Below the pieces are notes generated by a model that was given only the letters and a program-made list of their open reading frames with translations, did not search any database and was not told where the DNA came from. Made by a program: the position numbers and the translations under genes. A stretch of DNA of 55,643 nucleotides from Fragilaria crotonensis (Eukaryota; Bacillariophyta; Fragilariophyceae; Fragilariales; Fragilariaceae): contig JAKSYS010000405.1 of the NCBI GenBank assembly GCA_022925895.1, positions 1-55,643 on the forward strand, written 5' to 3'. Below are positions 31,199 through 42,301 of this stretch, in pieces (the stretch's first letter is position 1; each line of letters starts with the position of its first letter).

Positions 31199-33759
31199 AT
31201 GTTTCGCCAGCGCGTGGCTTCCTTGCTGGTTCGTCAGCACCGCAGTCATCCGCAATGCCGTTCACTGGCATCACTCCCAACGCAAGCTAATGTAGTAGTG
31301 ATTGGTGGTGGTATCATTGGGACGTCGGTCGCCTATCATCTGGCCAAGAAAGGTGTCCAAGGGATAATTCTTTTGGAACGACATCAACTGACCGCCGGAA
31401 CGACCTGGCATGCGGCAGGACTCATCAACACATTCGGAAGCATGTCAACCACTTCGACGAGTATGAGACAATGCACAAAGGATTTGTATTCCAAAATACT
31501 GCCTGAAGAGACAGGTCTAGATACTGGCTTTCGCGATATTGGCTTCATTGAGCTGGCCACGGATCACGATCATCTACACTATTACAGACGAGTTGCTGCC
31601 CTGAATCGACATTGTGGTGTCAATGTGCACGAAATATCGGCAGAGGAAGTTCACAGTCGATTTCCACTGGTGCGAACAGAAGATGTCATGGCAGGATTTT
31701 ATGTCGCATCGGATGGGCGAGTCAATCCCCACGAAGCCACCATGGCGTTGGCCAAGGCGAGTCAAGCAATGGGAGTTGTCATCCATCAGGGCGTTGGAGT
31801 TGAATCGGTTCAAACGCTCAAGACTTCCGGGTTGCCGCAAGTGACGAGCGTTGTCATGGAGGACGGCTCCGAAATGATGTGCAGTACTGTTGTTAATTGC
31901 GCCGGAATGTGGGCACGGCAATTGGCAGAACAGAATGGTGTAATTGTGCCCAATCAAGCTGCGGAACACTACTATTTGATAACGGATGCCATGCCGGATG
32001 TTGATCCCTCATGGCCTGTCGTGGAAGATTCTGCCAATTGTGTGTACATTCGCCCTGAAGGAGCTGGACTAATGTTAGGCTTCTTTGAGACGCAAGGCGC
32101 AGCCTGGAATGCCAAGACGATCCCCAAAGATTTCTCCTTTGGTGAAATCGAACCTGACTGGGATCGCATGATGCCTTATTTGGAACAAGCTATGGAAAGC
32201 GTATCCCCGCGGCCCTGGAGGCAGGCGCCAAAAAATTCTTTTGTGGACCCGAAAGCTTTACGCCAGACAATGCTCCTATTGTTGGTCCAGCTCCCTTTTT
32301 GAAAGGGTATTACGTCGCCGCAGGACTCAATTCCATTGGAATCTTGACTGCTGGTGGGATCGGCAAGGTCTTGGCGGAATGGATTGTGAATGACGGAACA
32401 GCACCGCATACCACCGACGTGACCCACATGAGAACAAATCGATTCCACGCTCATCAAAGCAATCCACTGTACAGAGCAGAACGTGTGGTTGAGAGTTTAG
32501 GAAATACGTACAAACTGCCGTATCCTGATCGACAACTACAAACCTGTCGTGGATGCTTCCACAGCCCACTGCATGATCGACTGGCACTGCAGGGGGCTTT
32601 CTTTCGGGATGTTTCAGGATGGGAGTCTCCTGCTTGGTACGGACGAAACGAGGCGCTGGAACGAGCTAGTAATGAACCTTATACGTTTGGAAAGCCTTCT
32701 TGGTTCCCCTTGTGGGCGGAGGAACATCGTGCCTGCCGTGAACAAGTTGCACTATTCGACATGAGTTTCATGAGCAAGTTTCTGGTGCAGGGTCGGGACG
32801 CTGGTGCGTTTCTTAATCGACTATCGACGGCTCAAGTGGACGGTCGTGTCAAGGAAATTACCTACACCCAGTGGTTGAATGAAGCGGGGTTTATGGAGGC
32901 GGATTTAACTATCACTAAATTGGCAGACGACCAGTTTCTCGTGATTGCAACCGACACCATGCAACACCACGTGCACGCGCACATGAAGCAACGTCTGACA
33001 ACGGACTACCACTGCTTCGTTACGGATTTGACAGGACGCTATGCACAAATTAATCTTCAAGGGCCACGTTCGAGAGATCTGATGCAAGCACTAACGTCTC
33101 GGGACATGACTGATTTCGCCTTTCGCCATGCCGAGGAGATTGACATTGGTTTGGCAAGAGTCTTGTGTACCCGCATTACGTATGTCGGCGAGTTGGGCTA
33201 CGAATTATTCATTCCTGTGGAACAGGCAAATCTTGTGTATGATTCAATCCTTGCCAAGGGTGAAGATTTCGGTCTGAAGCACTCTGGTCTGCGCGCTCTT
33301 GGCAGCCTGAGACTCGAGAAAGGGTACCGCGACTATGGCCATGACATGGACAACACGGATACGTTGCTCGAATGCGGATTGGGATTCACCTGCGATTTTG
33401 AGAAACCAGGCGGGTTTATCGGTAGAGAACATGTGGTGAAGCAGCGGGCAGATTCAAAACTTCACGGAGGCCTATTCAAGCGCATGGCAAGTGTTCTCGT
33501 GAAGGATCCGGAACCATTGATGACGCATGGGGAAATCTTGTGGCGAAATGGCGAGCCCGTCAGCGATGTCAGAGTTGCTTCCTTTGGGCACACACTTGGT
33601 GGGGCTGTGGGCCTATCCATGCTTGAGTGCAAGGAACCCATCACCAAGAGTTGGATCCAAGGCGGGGAATGGGAGGTTGAAATTGCCGAGAAACGATTTC
33701 CCTGCGAAGTCTCAACGGCACCATTTTACGACCCCAAGAACCAGCGAATTAAGGTCTGA
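31199..33759 (+). CDS. SARDH: Mitochondrial sarcosine dehydrogenase-like flavoprotein (one frame break)
   Basis: This is a predicted mitochondrial enzyme of the sarcosine/dimethylglycine dehydrogenase family, which oxidatively demethylates sarcosine and passes the C1 unit to tetrahydrofolate. A basic/Ser-rich presequence is followed by the FAD Rossmann motif VVIGGGIIGTSVAYHLAKKG (residue ~32). TTWHAAGLI holds the His that bears covalent FAD in this family. The C-terminal half is a GcvT/aminomethyltransferase domain (WAEEHRACREQVALFDMS, YVGELGYELFIP). The end (LEKGYRDYG, ECGLGFTC, DPKNQRIKV) is closer to SARDH than DMGDH. The frame changes once near 32205, in a run of four C; the segment reading CGPESFTPDNAPIVGPAP is present in the other frame. 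With one added base the span is 854 codons, the family's normal size. Confidence 0.85.
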
Positions 33760-34341
33760 AGTTGGTTGTCTTCCGATACCTCCTTGGGAAAGCGAGATGG
33801 GAATCAGTTTTGTGTTGCAACGCGGAATTCCGTTGCCGGTTTTGAGTTTCTGCCGAAATCCTCCGTTGGCTTTTTGCCTGTCGCTGGTTAGAACCGCGAA
33901 GACTGCTGTGGCACCGAAAGCCTATTATGTGATAACGAGGAACTATTTGAAGGAGATCCAAGTCGGGCATCAGGAATTCGTGAGCAGGCAACGATTGATA
34001 CGACAGTACGACAGTATAGTGTACAGTGTAGTACCACTACAGCCTGAGAAATCGGGTCGTGCACCAATTCAGGGACTATCGGGTTGTACTGTACTGCTAC
34101 AACTCAGCAGTACTGGAGCCCTTTTGTACTTGTACGCACTTATCAGTCGTAAGCATCCCGCGAATCAAACAGGAACGATAGTACCCGTGCGCCTTGTCCA
34201 GTACATGAAGCTTCCCGCTGAGCGAACTCTGAAGAAAATCATCGATTTTCTGCGATCTTCTTGGATGAGCTTGGTTTAGATATATTTTCCTGCTCACATT
34301 TCATCTCCACCCCTAAAGCAGATCGATAACCGGTTTACAAC
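33760..34341. other. Spacer between the SARDH-like and sHSP genes
   Basis: The first part is 3' UTR of the flavoprotein gene, then GTAC-rich sequence (34000-34130). GAAGCTTC at 34206-34213, i.e. two heat-shock-element units (GAAnnTTC) without a clear third, lies ~130 bases before the sHSP start. No gene is seen. Confidence 0.5.
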
Positions 34342-34929
34342 ATGACCTGCGGTTCATTTTCTACTCTTGCCTTCCACCCAGTGATTGGTTCGAGGCTTCA
34401 TCTCCGACACCGACGTCCTGATCGATGCAAAGCCAAGTTTACCCTTCGTCGATTCCCGGGGCACGCTGGTGGCCATCAGAATCTCCAGGTGCGCGACCTC
34501 GGTGATAAGGTACAGCTTTCTATCGATCTACCGGGCGTCAAAGCATCCGCTCTCAAAGTCCAAGTTGAGGACAAAATCCTCTCCGTTTCTGCCAGCCGTG
34601 ATATCCACACAGAGTACGGCCTCCGTGAGGTTGAGTACCACCGTAGATTCCGATTGGACGACTCGATTGACTCTCAACGTGCCACCGCTAATCTGGCCGA
34701 AGGGGTTCTGATCCTGACAGCACCCAAAATCCAGAAAGCTGGCTCCAGAACAATCCCTATTACTACGAATGATCCTGCGACGACTACTGATAAGCAGGGC
34801 GACAGAGCAGAGGAAGGCGACGATGACGTTGTTCTCGTTGATGCGCCAGATTCGACGGCCACGGAATCTGCCGAAGACAAAAATTCATCCGCAGACGACG
34901 ATGAGACGAAGAAAGACTGTTCGCTTTAA
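34342..34929 (+). CDS. HSP20: Small heat shock protein (HSP20), acidic-tailed group
   Basis: This is a 195-residue sHSP. The alpha-crystallin domain lies at about residues 48-132: DLGDKVQLSIDLPGVKASALKV, YHRRFRLDDSID, and the hallmark EGVLILTAPK. An Arg/His-rich N-terminus precedes it. The C-terminal ~55 residues are very acidic and disordered (repeated D/E with T/S), unusual for the family, whose C-terminal extension is normally short with an IXI motif. It is most like the gene at 42302 (shared DKVQLSID.PGVKAS). It is convergent with the next sHSP gene, 369 bases apart. Confidence 0.9.
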   Translation: MTCGSFSTLAFHPVIGSRLHLRHRRPDRCKAKFTLRRFPGHAGGHQNLQVRDLGDKVQLSIDLPGVKASALKVQVEDKILSVSASRDIHTEYGLREVEYHRRFRLDDSIDSQRATANLAEGVLILTAPKIQKAGSRTIPITTNDPATTTDKQGDRAEEGDDDVVLVDAPDSTATESAEDKNSSADDDETKKDCSL

Positions 34930-35298
34930 ACCTACCCTGCTCCGAAGCAGGTAGTAAACCGACCATGTTAACGTGAACTCTAGTAGTGTTAATAAAATGA
35001 AAACTGACGTCATGGCTGTCCCTCACTTTCATTGTGTCAACAACTGCAATAGAATTTGTATAGGTTTGTGTTACTTTTGGGTTACTTGTGCGGGAGGACA
35101 GAGGTTGCTGCGCACGCGGCCATGCCAATGCTCCTCATCAAGCCGAAATCGCGAATCTACCATTGAAGGCAACATCACCACAGCTTCATTTGAAAAGTAT
35201 CTTCGACTTTATTTCATGCAATCGTTAATTACTACTTATCGTTACATAGTAGCTAGCTACAATCAAGAGGCGCTTCCATCGGTCCCCTCGGACACGGT
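34930..35298. other. Shared 3' spacer of two convergent sHSP genes
   Basis: AT-rich 3' flanking DNA between stops; no ORF or repeat of note. Confidence 0.5.
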
Positions 35299-35718
35299 CT
35301 ATTCGCTTTTGTTGGAAGTCACGCTTGGCTGAGTAATCGCCAATGGAGCTGCAGTCACGGTAATAGTCTTGCTAACGGCTGGCTTGATGCGCTTGGGAGC
35401 AGTCAAGGTCAGAACACCGCAATCCAAGTTCGCCTTGATGTTTTCGACATCGACTGTCTTGGGGTCGATCGTGAAGGATCGGATGAACTTCGATTCACTG
35501 CCGGCTGTCTTGCGTTCACCGGTGACACGGAGCACGTTGTCCTCGACTTGGACCTGCAAGTCCTTAGCCATGACTCCTGGAACATCAACCGAGAGGGTGA
35601 CCGCATCCTCGGTCTCGTAAACTTGGTGGTGGGTCTGCGTAGAAGCTGTAGGAAGTGCCAACGAGTTACCAAGACCGAAGAAGTCGTCAAAGAAAGGATC
35701 ACGGCGGAAAAGAGACAT
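35299..35718 (-). CDS. HSP20: Small heat shock protein (HSP20), MSLFRRDPFFDDFFG group
   Basis: This is a 139-residue sHSP with a compact plant-class-I-like layout. The N-terminal MSLFRRDPFFDDFFG resembles the SLFRR/DPF start common in plant and algal sHSPs. The alpha-crystallin domain starts with TEDAVTLSVDVPGVMAKDLQV and ends with DCGVLTLTAPKRIKPAVSKTITVT, which offers an ITV-type C-terminal IXI motif. It is closely related to the gene at 40189 (roughly 80% identical by eye). Its upstream region is cut by a Harbinger-type element that starts 106 bases before the ATG, so most distal promoter elements are foreign DNA. Confidence 0.93.
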   Translation of the reverse strand: MSLFRRDPFFDDFFGLGNSLALPTASTQTHHQVYETEDAVTLSVDVPGVMAKDLQVQVEDNVLRVTGERKTAGSESKFIRSFTIDPKTVDVENIKANLDCGVLTLTAPKRIKPAVSKTITVTAAPLAITQPSVTSNKSE

Positions 35719-35769
35719 GGTGAAGAATGCTTTACGAAAGTTTTTGATGTGACGGTTCTGTTTTCAATA

Positions 35770-35785
35770 TTCAAGAATTGTGAGA
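35770..35785 (-). promoter_or_regulatory. Candidate heat-shock-element core and shared sHSP promoter motif
   Basis: TTCAAGAA (35770-35777) is a two-unit heat-shock core (TTCnnGAA), overlapping AGAATTGTGAG, which recurs upstream of the paralogue at 40189. It sits 50-65 bases before the ATG and is the only such core left between the gene and the transposon. Flanking third and fourth HSE units are imperfect. Confidence 0.45.
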
Positions 35786-35824
35786 CCGACCGATCAACCA
35801 TGTGACAGGCGACCCTTCGCTTAA

Positions 35825-37321
35825 GGCAGTGTCCGGACAACAAAACTTCGTACGAAGTTCCAAGGGCGCATAACCAGATAATTTCAACTTCCATTTTCTT
35901 TTCCATGAGTGTCGTCCGGACAAGAAAACGTCCGTTCGAAGTTTCCAAGTTTTGAACTCCCAAGTTTTCGTTAGTAGGTCGCAGGTGAGTACTTCGTGGT
36001 CGTTACAGTACTCGTCACGTCGTCACTGGACGTGTAGCATGCATGTACAGTATGCATACGTCTCGACAGTACAAAGCACTTTGTAGAGTACCAGTACCAA
36101 ACATCTATGCTCCTCTTCTTTCACTTCGTCACTCTCCCAGTGTATTGCGTTAAAGTTTGGTGCGGACATGAACGAACGAAACACTGCTTGATAACGCGAC
36201 CTTTGAAGGGATAATACTACTAGAGTTGTAACATTACCTACTTTGCTCAGGGTTTTGAAAGGAGTGTTTGAAGTACTTTATTAGTGTAATGTGTAACGCG
36301 TATGTGCTGTTCTTGGATTTCTCGACAGAGTATCGATGATTCGTCACTTGTCCACAAGTTGTTCAAACATGAGGTTCCACTTTACTTTGCTCATCCATAT
36401 TTGCTCAGAAAATGCTCTCCAATTAGATAGATCACAAAATCTGATGGATGTCATGCTTGCTTCGCCCTCAATTTCTCCCTCGTCGTCGCCGTCGTCGCAT
36501 TTTTACTCTTAGTACACGGCATGCACACTAAACATGCAAACATGTTTGGGCCATCAATCTTCTGGAAGATAGTGATCGCCTTGGACATGTAGAAAACCTG
36601 GAATGATTAACCACTCCAGCATCCTTCCAACATGGGGCTGGTTTACAGAAGTGCTCTCAAATCACCACGTGAACTTTGAAGCTATTCACGTGGTCGCAAA
36701 ATCATTCCGAAAGTGAACACGCGTGCACACTTCTCAAGATTGGGAATGGTTCTGGCGGCATCATAATAATGAACGCGTTGTTGGATGAACACTGATACTG
36801 AAGTGACTGGAATGGATACTGGAAATCGCCATTCCTGCTTTTGACAGGGCGGGGTACCCCATTCGAACCGCCAAGAAAAGGTTGCGAAGCAAGTGAGCAC
36901 TTCCGATGTGCGTCACTTTGGCCTTGCTCTCCTCACACTCTTCAATTGTCTCGAAAACAATGGAGCAAGCCTCTCGAATTCGATCATGCAGCTTGGTTTA
37001 TCGTAGTCGTCAATGATATGAACAAACAAATGGAGAAGAATCTTGCACAAACCAGTGTGGCATCATTCGCATGACGGGCGTATCTGTTAATGTTGAAACA
37101 AAATCTCAATTGAAATGAGTGGTCTAAAATTACAAGCTTAATAGGATATGAAACTTGGCATCCCAAACTTGGATAAAAGGCTTTCGTTAGGTTCGAATCG
37201 AGAAGTCGCGAAAGGCGAGTCCCACTAACTCAGAAATCGAAGTTGATTCACGAGTCGATTAGTTCGAGCACTTCGAAACTTCGAAACTTGGTGCCAAGTT
37301 TTTTCTTGTCCGGACACTGCC
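35825..37321. mobile_element. PIF/Harbinger-type non-autonomous DNA transposon
   Basis: This 1497-bp element is bounded by perfect 16-bp terminal inverted repeats, GGCAGTGTCCGGACAA at the left and its reverse complement at the right. A 3-bp target duplication TAA flanks it at 35822-35824 and 37322-37324. A TWA duplication with GG-starting TIRs is the PIF/Harbinger signature. Sub-terminal repeats are visible: GTCCGGACAAGAAAAC recurs at 35929, and CGAAGTT strings recur near both ends. No frame longer than ~77 codons exists, so no transposase or Myb-like partner is encoded. Confidence 0.88.
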
Positions 37322-37324
37322 TAA

Positions 37325-40188
37325 GTAACTTGGACAGGTCCCCCGAAGCGACACTCTTCGAGGTTCACAGACTGTCAGCGAAGAACTCCGATTACTTTAT
37401 ATGGATTTCCACGAAATTTTCTGTATACCATAGCACAAGGTCCAGAAAATGATAAATTTAGCTATTTTTGATCGCGTCTCAAACCGTCATTTGCCGGACC
37501 TCTTAGCCTTCGCATTTCATGAGCTACTACGATACTGTACATTGTACAGTAGCTGGAGTACAATGTACACCGAGTTCTCGTATGTCATATGCATACGGTA
37601 GAAGTACTTTTTGTCGTTTCTCGTGCACAAATTGTCCAGACAAAAAAGCCCACAACAAGAAAGGAAAGACGGCTACTACTTGTACTCTAGTATTATCTGG
37701 AAAATACCACCGAAGTGGTATAAATGCATAGATTCTTGAAGAGGCGAGAAAATTAATACGGTAGTACTGTATAATATGTGGAAGGTAGATTTGTGTAGCT
37801 AGTACCGGGATCGGAATGATATCATAATGCAACGTACGCGCATGCAGAATTGGATATTCTGATCCCAATTTGCTTCAATTTGGCACTGGCGTCACTCGTA
37901 CCATCCGTAGGATGTGTACCAAAAAGTAACAAGTACCGTCGATACTACTTGGAGTATAATTGATGATACGTTGGTGCCGCGAAACCTCAAAATTGCCATG
38001 AGAGGTCAGAGCGTACGATCTTTGGCAGTTTGATGCTGTGATAGCTACTGTGCATGATTCACGCCACAGCGTCAGCAAACGCAGCAGAGGTCTGGTACAT
38101 TTGCGGAATGTGGGTCTAGGGAGTGATGGATTTCTTGCATTTTTGACCGAAAGCGATCTTCGGCTTCCAGCTGTTGTCCCACAAGGTGGTCCAGAATCAT
38201 TCGATATGATATGCGGCAGAGAGTGACGAGCGCAATTTTGAAGTTTGTGAACAAATACTATTTTGAACTCTGATTTCTTCATTCCTCAGGGACGGGTGGT
38301 CTATTGCCAGAAAAGCTACGATCCCGACTACTGGCTCGCCTACCTGAACCACATTTACATGCTGCTGTTTGATGGTTACTACCTGCTGCTCTGGGCAACC
38401 TCTACTACTATAACATGGGAAGTGCCGGGTACAACTTGACTTGTTGGGGATCACCGAAATTGTTCGCCAAAGATGGCTTTCATTATAAATGCTGGTGCGT
38501 TCGAAGCTTGCTACCTTGTACTACGCCAATTGTTTGCGAGGACGGGTCATGGGCACTTGCTTGCAATGCTCAAGGATGGGAACGAAGTCGAAAGGGTGTG
38601 TTGTCGACACGATTGGAGTCTTGAGTTGCGGTCCCGATCGTTTCTTTTCATTGGATGGAGAAGACTGCCATTGTCGCATATTTGTTGAGGCGCTATACGA
38701 GTCTCCCTACTGTCCTCAACTTGCCAGGGCAGAGATCCCAGAGGGCAATCAACGTGATCTACAGTCGGAACTATGATCCACAGGCAAATATGACTGGCAT
38801 TATAAAAAGGCTTTAGCTCTTCAGATTGAATTGTCTACAATGTTTAAGTTGATAAGATCTGAAGGGTTTGTTCGGACTTGATCGTTTTCCCCCTTTCCGC
38901 GACATGTCATGGGAGCTTGGAGTACAGATGTGATAACTGTACGTAGTCTCTTAGTATGGTTTTCACATACGTTAGCCTTCACGTTGGACGCCGTATTCGG
39001 TGGTATGCTTTGATGCATGAAATCCGGATACATTCGTAGTACTCTACTAGAGTCTCTAGTAGTAGAAGCAGTACTCATACCCCTTCATTGACAATTGAAA
39101 AGTGCAGAATGACAATGGCGCTAGCACCTTGCATAGGTAGTCTACTGGAGTGCACTCATACACACCTACGCACTCCACTCGTCGACCGGGAGTAGAGTAC
39201 AATGACGTGCTCCTGAAAACTCCAATCTTTCGACGTGTCCTTGTCAGTCCTCGAGCGTATCTTAATTGATATCGTGCATATCAGCTTTACATAATTATGT
39301 CACACAGCCAACCTTGCTCATTCATCATGAACAGCAAGTTTCTGCGGCGGCCCAAAATACAAATTCTCTTTCTCTGATGCAATAGGCCTTGTCTTTTTGC
39401 ATCTCACACTTTGTTATCTGGCCTGTACAAGGTGGTTTCTTACTACCAGAAAAAATTATGTACCCTCTGAAACGAGGATACGCATACTCATGCAGAATGT
39501 GATAACCTGAGGGCAGGCACTTTCACACTTTCCTCTTGACTTTTTATCCACAACAAAGTCATGTGCCAAGCCCGCTGTTACGGCTCAATACAATAATACT
39601 ACAGTATTATTTTTAGATTTGGATCGTTAGCTTGGGCCATCAAAAGCAATTTCATAGAAATAGCTCTTTCTCAACGGATGTCAGAGGTGTTTGCTCAGGT
39701 TGAAGGTCAGGGCAATCCATGGTTATGAGGTCTTAGGTCTTCGCTACAAAATGCCGGACACCAGTTATGAGCATCCAAACTCATTCGCCTTACCAGGTAG
39801 TCTATTCGGTGTGCGATCACTGATCATGTTGCGAAAGTCACATAGCACACTCTACTGGGACTACAATGTGCAGCACCGTTCTTCGTAGTAGAGTATTAGC
39901 GGTGCAACTGCAAACTCCACACTTCGCACTTCGAACACTTGATGCAGTTCTCGGTTCTCGTAGTCAACGCACTGTACGGGGAATACGGGTAGAGCACCTT
40001 GCTTACTGCGCATGCACACCATTCTCGATTCTCGAGTATACGCTCTTTGTGAATAACAAGCACTACCACAGTACATAGTACAAGTACTACTGTATTGATA
40101 GGAAACCTGGAGGATGTACTACATGGTACCGCTACAATGCGTTTTAAAGATTAATGCTCTACTTTCAACTCTTCTTGTCTGCAGTGAT
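37325..40188. other. 2.9-kb gene-poor stretch between sHSP genes
   Basis: The stretch contains GTAC-rich palindromes (37530-37800, 38830-39200). A patch at 38290-38780 keeps several 60-95-codon plus-strand frames (e.g. CGPDRFFSLDGEDCHCRIF) and may be a decayed gene, but I cannot identify it. The last few hundred bases are 3' flank of the sHSP at 40189. No intact gene is recognised. Confidence 0.5.
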
Positions 40189-40617
40189 CTAGGATTCGGC
40201 GCTCTCAACAGCCACCTTTGGTTGGCCTTCAAGCAATGGGGCTTCTTTAACCTCAATCATCTTGCTGACAGCTGGCTTGTTCCTCTTGCGAGCGGTCAAG
40301 GTAAGAACACCGCAATCCAAATTGGCTTCGATGTTTTCAACATCGACGGTCTTGGGGTCCATCGAGAATGATCGGATGAACTTCGATTCACTGCCGGCTG
40401 TCTTGCGTTCACCGGTGACACGGAGCACGTTGTCGTCAACTTGGACCTGCAGGTCCTTTGCCAAGACGCCGGGGACGTCAACTGTGAGCGTGACAGCATC
40501 CTCGGTCTCATAAAGATGATGGTGAGCTTGATGGGCGCCAGGACGAAGTGCCAATGAGTTGCCTACATTAGGGCCAAAGAAGTCGTCAAAGAAGGGATCG
40601 CGACGGAAGAGAGCCAT
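40189..40617 (-). CDS. HSP20: Small heat shock protein (HSP20), MSLFRRDPFFDDFFG group
   Basis: The protein is 142 residues and starts MALFRRDPFFDDFFG. The alpha-crystallin domain runs from TEDAVTLTVDVPGVLAKDLQV to DCGVLTLTARKRNKPAVSK. The central stretch RVTGERKTAGSESKFIRSF is identical to the paralogue at 35299. The C-terminal motif is MIEV where the paralogue has TITV. Divergence is concentrated in the His-rich linker (residues ~25-36) and the tail. Together with the genes at 35299 and 41165 it forms a same-strand subfamily, probably by tandem or dispersed duplication. Confidence 0.93.
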   Translation of the reverse strand: MALFRRDPFFDDFFGPNVGNSLALRPGAHQAHHHLYETEDAVTLTVDVPGVLAKDLQVQVDDNVLRVTGERKTAGSESKFIRSFSMDPKTVDVENIEANLDCGVLTLTARKRNKPAVSKMIEVKEAPLLEGQPKVAVESAES

Positions 40618-40662
40618 GTTGAACGATGAAAGAAGATTGATGTTTTTCCTCTCGAATATAGA

Positions 40663-40673
40663 ATTGTGAGATC
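40663..40673 (-). promoter_or_regulatory. Shared sHSP upstream motif
   Basis: AGAATTGTGAG, identical to the motif at 35774-35784, lies 46-56 bases before the ATG. It could be a core promoter or initiator element (reverse complement CTCACAATTCT), or simply residual paralogue similarity. Confidence 0.35.
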
Positions 40674-41164
40674 AAACAATAACTATGATGTTTGGCTTCG
40701 CGTTTGGGTTGGGTTCCCAATAATGATTCTCTTCGAGTATCCAAGATTCATGTCAATCTCGTGCGCCCGAAGGTGAATCAAACATCCTGACGTACTCGTA
40801 TACATGTTACTTGAACCGCCGTAGTGGTAGATGTTGTTCGCGGGACTCGCTAGTACGGAACAAGCGTAGGTGTCTACGATGACATCCCAAGATTTCTGAA
40901 TTCTTCGATGGGACTGTGATGCGATGATGCTGACGACGGGCTCAGTCCGAGTGAAGTCTGAGGCCGATCTACCATCCCAGGAGTATCCAAACCCAATTGA
41001 CCTCGTGACTACTAATTCCATTCCATTTTGGCAGTCGTCGGGAGGAATTGTCTCTTAGTCATGACCAAGATGTAGAACACGTTCGATACAACCAGTAATG
41101 TTTGTTATATAAGTACAAGGGACGCGAGGCGAGGGTTTCTATTCCGTTCTTAGTCTCAAGTGGT
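40674..41164. other. Upstream spacer of the 40.2-kb sHSP gene
   Basis: The region holds the sHSP promoter and the 3' flank of the next gene. No ORF or repeat of note is seen. Confidence 0.45.
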
Positions 41165-41602
41165 CTACTCGCTGCCCTCGCTAGCTACCTTAAGTTGGGT
41201 TTCTTCCATCGGGGCTTCCGTCACGGTAATGGTCTTACTAACTTGTGGCTCGGTCATCTTGGGTGCGACCAAGGTAAGAACACCGCAATCCAAAAAGGCC
41301 TTGATGTTATCAACGTCCACAATCTTGGGATCGATCGAAAATGATCTGTAGAATTTGGATTCACTGCCGGCAATCGTGCGCTCGCCACGGATGCGAAGGA
41401 CGTTGTCATCAACTTGGACTTGCAAGTTCTTCGCCGAGACGCCTGGAACATCAACCCTAAGCGTGACCGCCTCCTCGGTCTCGACGGAATAGTGGTGATG
41501 GTGGTGTTCATGAGTATTGGGGGCACTTTCGGCCGCCGGATGACCACCCATATTGGGGACGAAGAAGCCAGTCAAGAATGGTTCGTTGCGGAAAAGCGAC
41601 AT
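41165..41602 (-). CDS. HSP20: Small heat shock protein (HSP20), His-rich linker
   Basis: The protein is 145 residues from the ATG at 41602, chosen because it aligns with the paralogues' MSLFR start; the frame is open 10 codons further up. The sequence starts MSLFRNEPFLTGFF and has a run of five His in the linker. The alpha-crystallin domain runs TEEAVTLRVDVPGVSAKNLQV to DCGVLTLVAPK, with ITV near the C-terminus (SKTITVTEAP). It is the more divergent of the three same-group genes. It is divergent from the sHSP at 42302, 699 bases apart. Confidence 0.92.
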   Translation of the reverse strand: MSLFRNEPFLTGFFVPNMGGHPAAESAPNTHEHHHHHYSVETEEAVTLRVDVPGVSAKNLQVQVDDNVLRIRGERTIAGSESKFYRSFSIDPKIVDVDNIKAFLDCGVLTLVAPKMTEPQVSKTITVTEAPMEETQLKVASEGSE

Positions 41603-42301
41603 TGCGAAGAATGATAGGATGTGGTTTTTCAAGTTTCAAAATTCGGGATATGAGATATGTGAGTGAGGGAATGCCACACTTCCTGAGCCCTCATTCCTGA
41701 TTGATGGATGGGTTCTGATTTGAGTTCGCTTTCAAAAAGACAAGAGTGATGGAAACTCGTTATGATCTCCTCTTTCAACTGCACGAACGATTTTCCTGAT
41801 TTGGTGTACAACTGCGATACAAGTAACAGGTACTACTGTACGTCAGTTTAAAGGTTGAAGGTGTCATTCAGCAGGTGCAAGGCGCAAGGTTCAAATATAC
41901 TCATATAAGAAGTACTTGTACTTCGCGCTCCGCGCTCCCAATTGCACCAGGTACTGGGTTTAATTCGTTTTAATCGATCCTGATCCTGACATACTGTATG
42001 TACCACGTCCAGTGCAAGTGGCTTTCTAATTTTTAAATGCAAAAACACAAATATACACGCTGAAAAGGCAAATGTTATTAGTAAATTAATTCTGAATTTC
42101 CAATAAGAAATAATCAGGAAAATCAATATATGACATGTGAACTCGATACTCGAGAACTGCACTGTACACGCCTTCCTGAGGTCAACAACGCGGAGAGCTT
42201 CTAAGAATTACGTCCATCAAGATTTGAAACCTCATTAATCCAAGTAGGAACAAACTATAACAAATTGACGAGTGCTATGCGCATGACTTGAACGACAAAA
42301 C
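41603..42301. promoter_or_regulatory. Divergent upstream region of two sHSP genes
   Basis: Between the starts at 41602 (minus) and 42302 (plus). ATATGAGA at 41648-41655 is a weak relative of the GTGAGA motif at the same distance in the two paralogues. A GTAC-rich patch lies near 41830-41950. No canonical three-unit heat shock element was found. Confidence 0.4.

Noticed and set aside
33527-34279. 250-codon ORF overlapping the end of the SARDH-like gene
   Set aside because: The first part is an out-of-frame shadow of the flavoprotein C-terminus and the rest is non-coding spacer.
41848-42162. 104-codon minus-strand ORF with hydrophobic stretches
   Set aside because: AT-rich spacer; hydrophobicity follows from base composition, and no start context or homology is recognisable.
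42190-42215. TTCTAAGAA considered as a heat shock element
   Set aside because: Spacing between TTC and GAA is three bases, not the two required.
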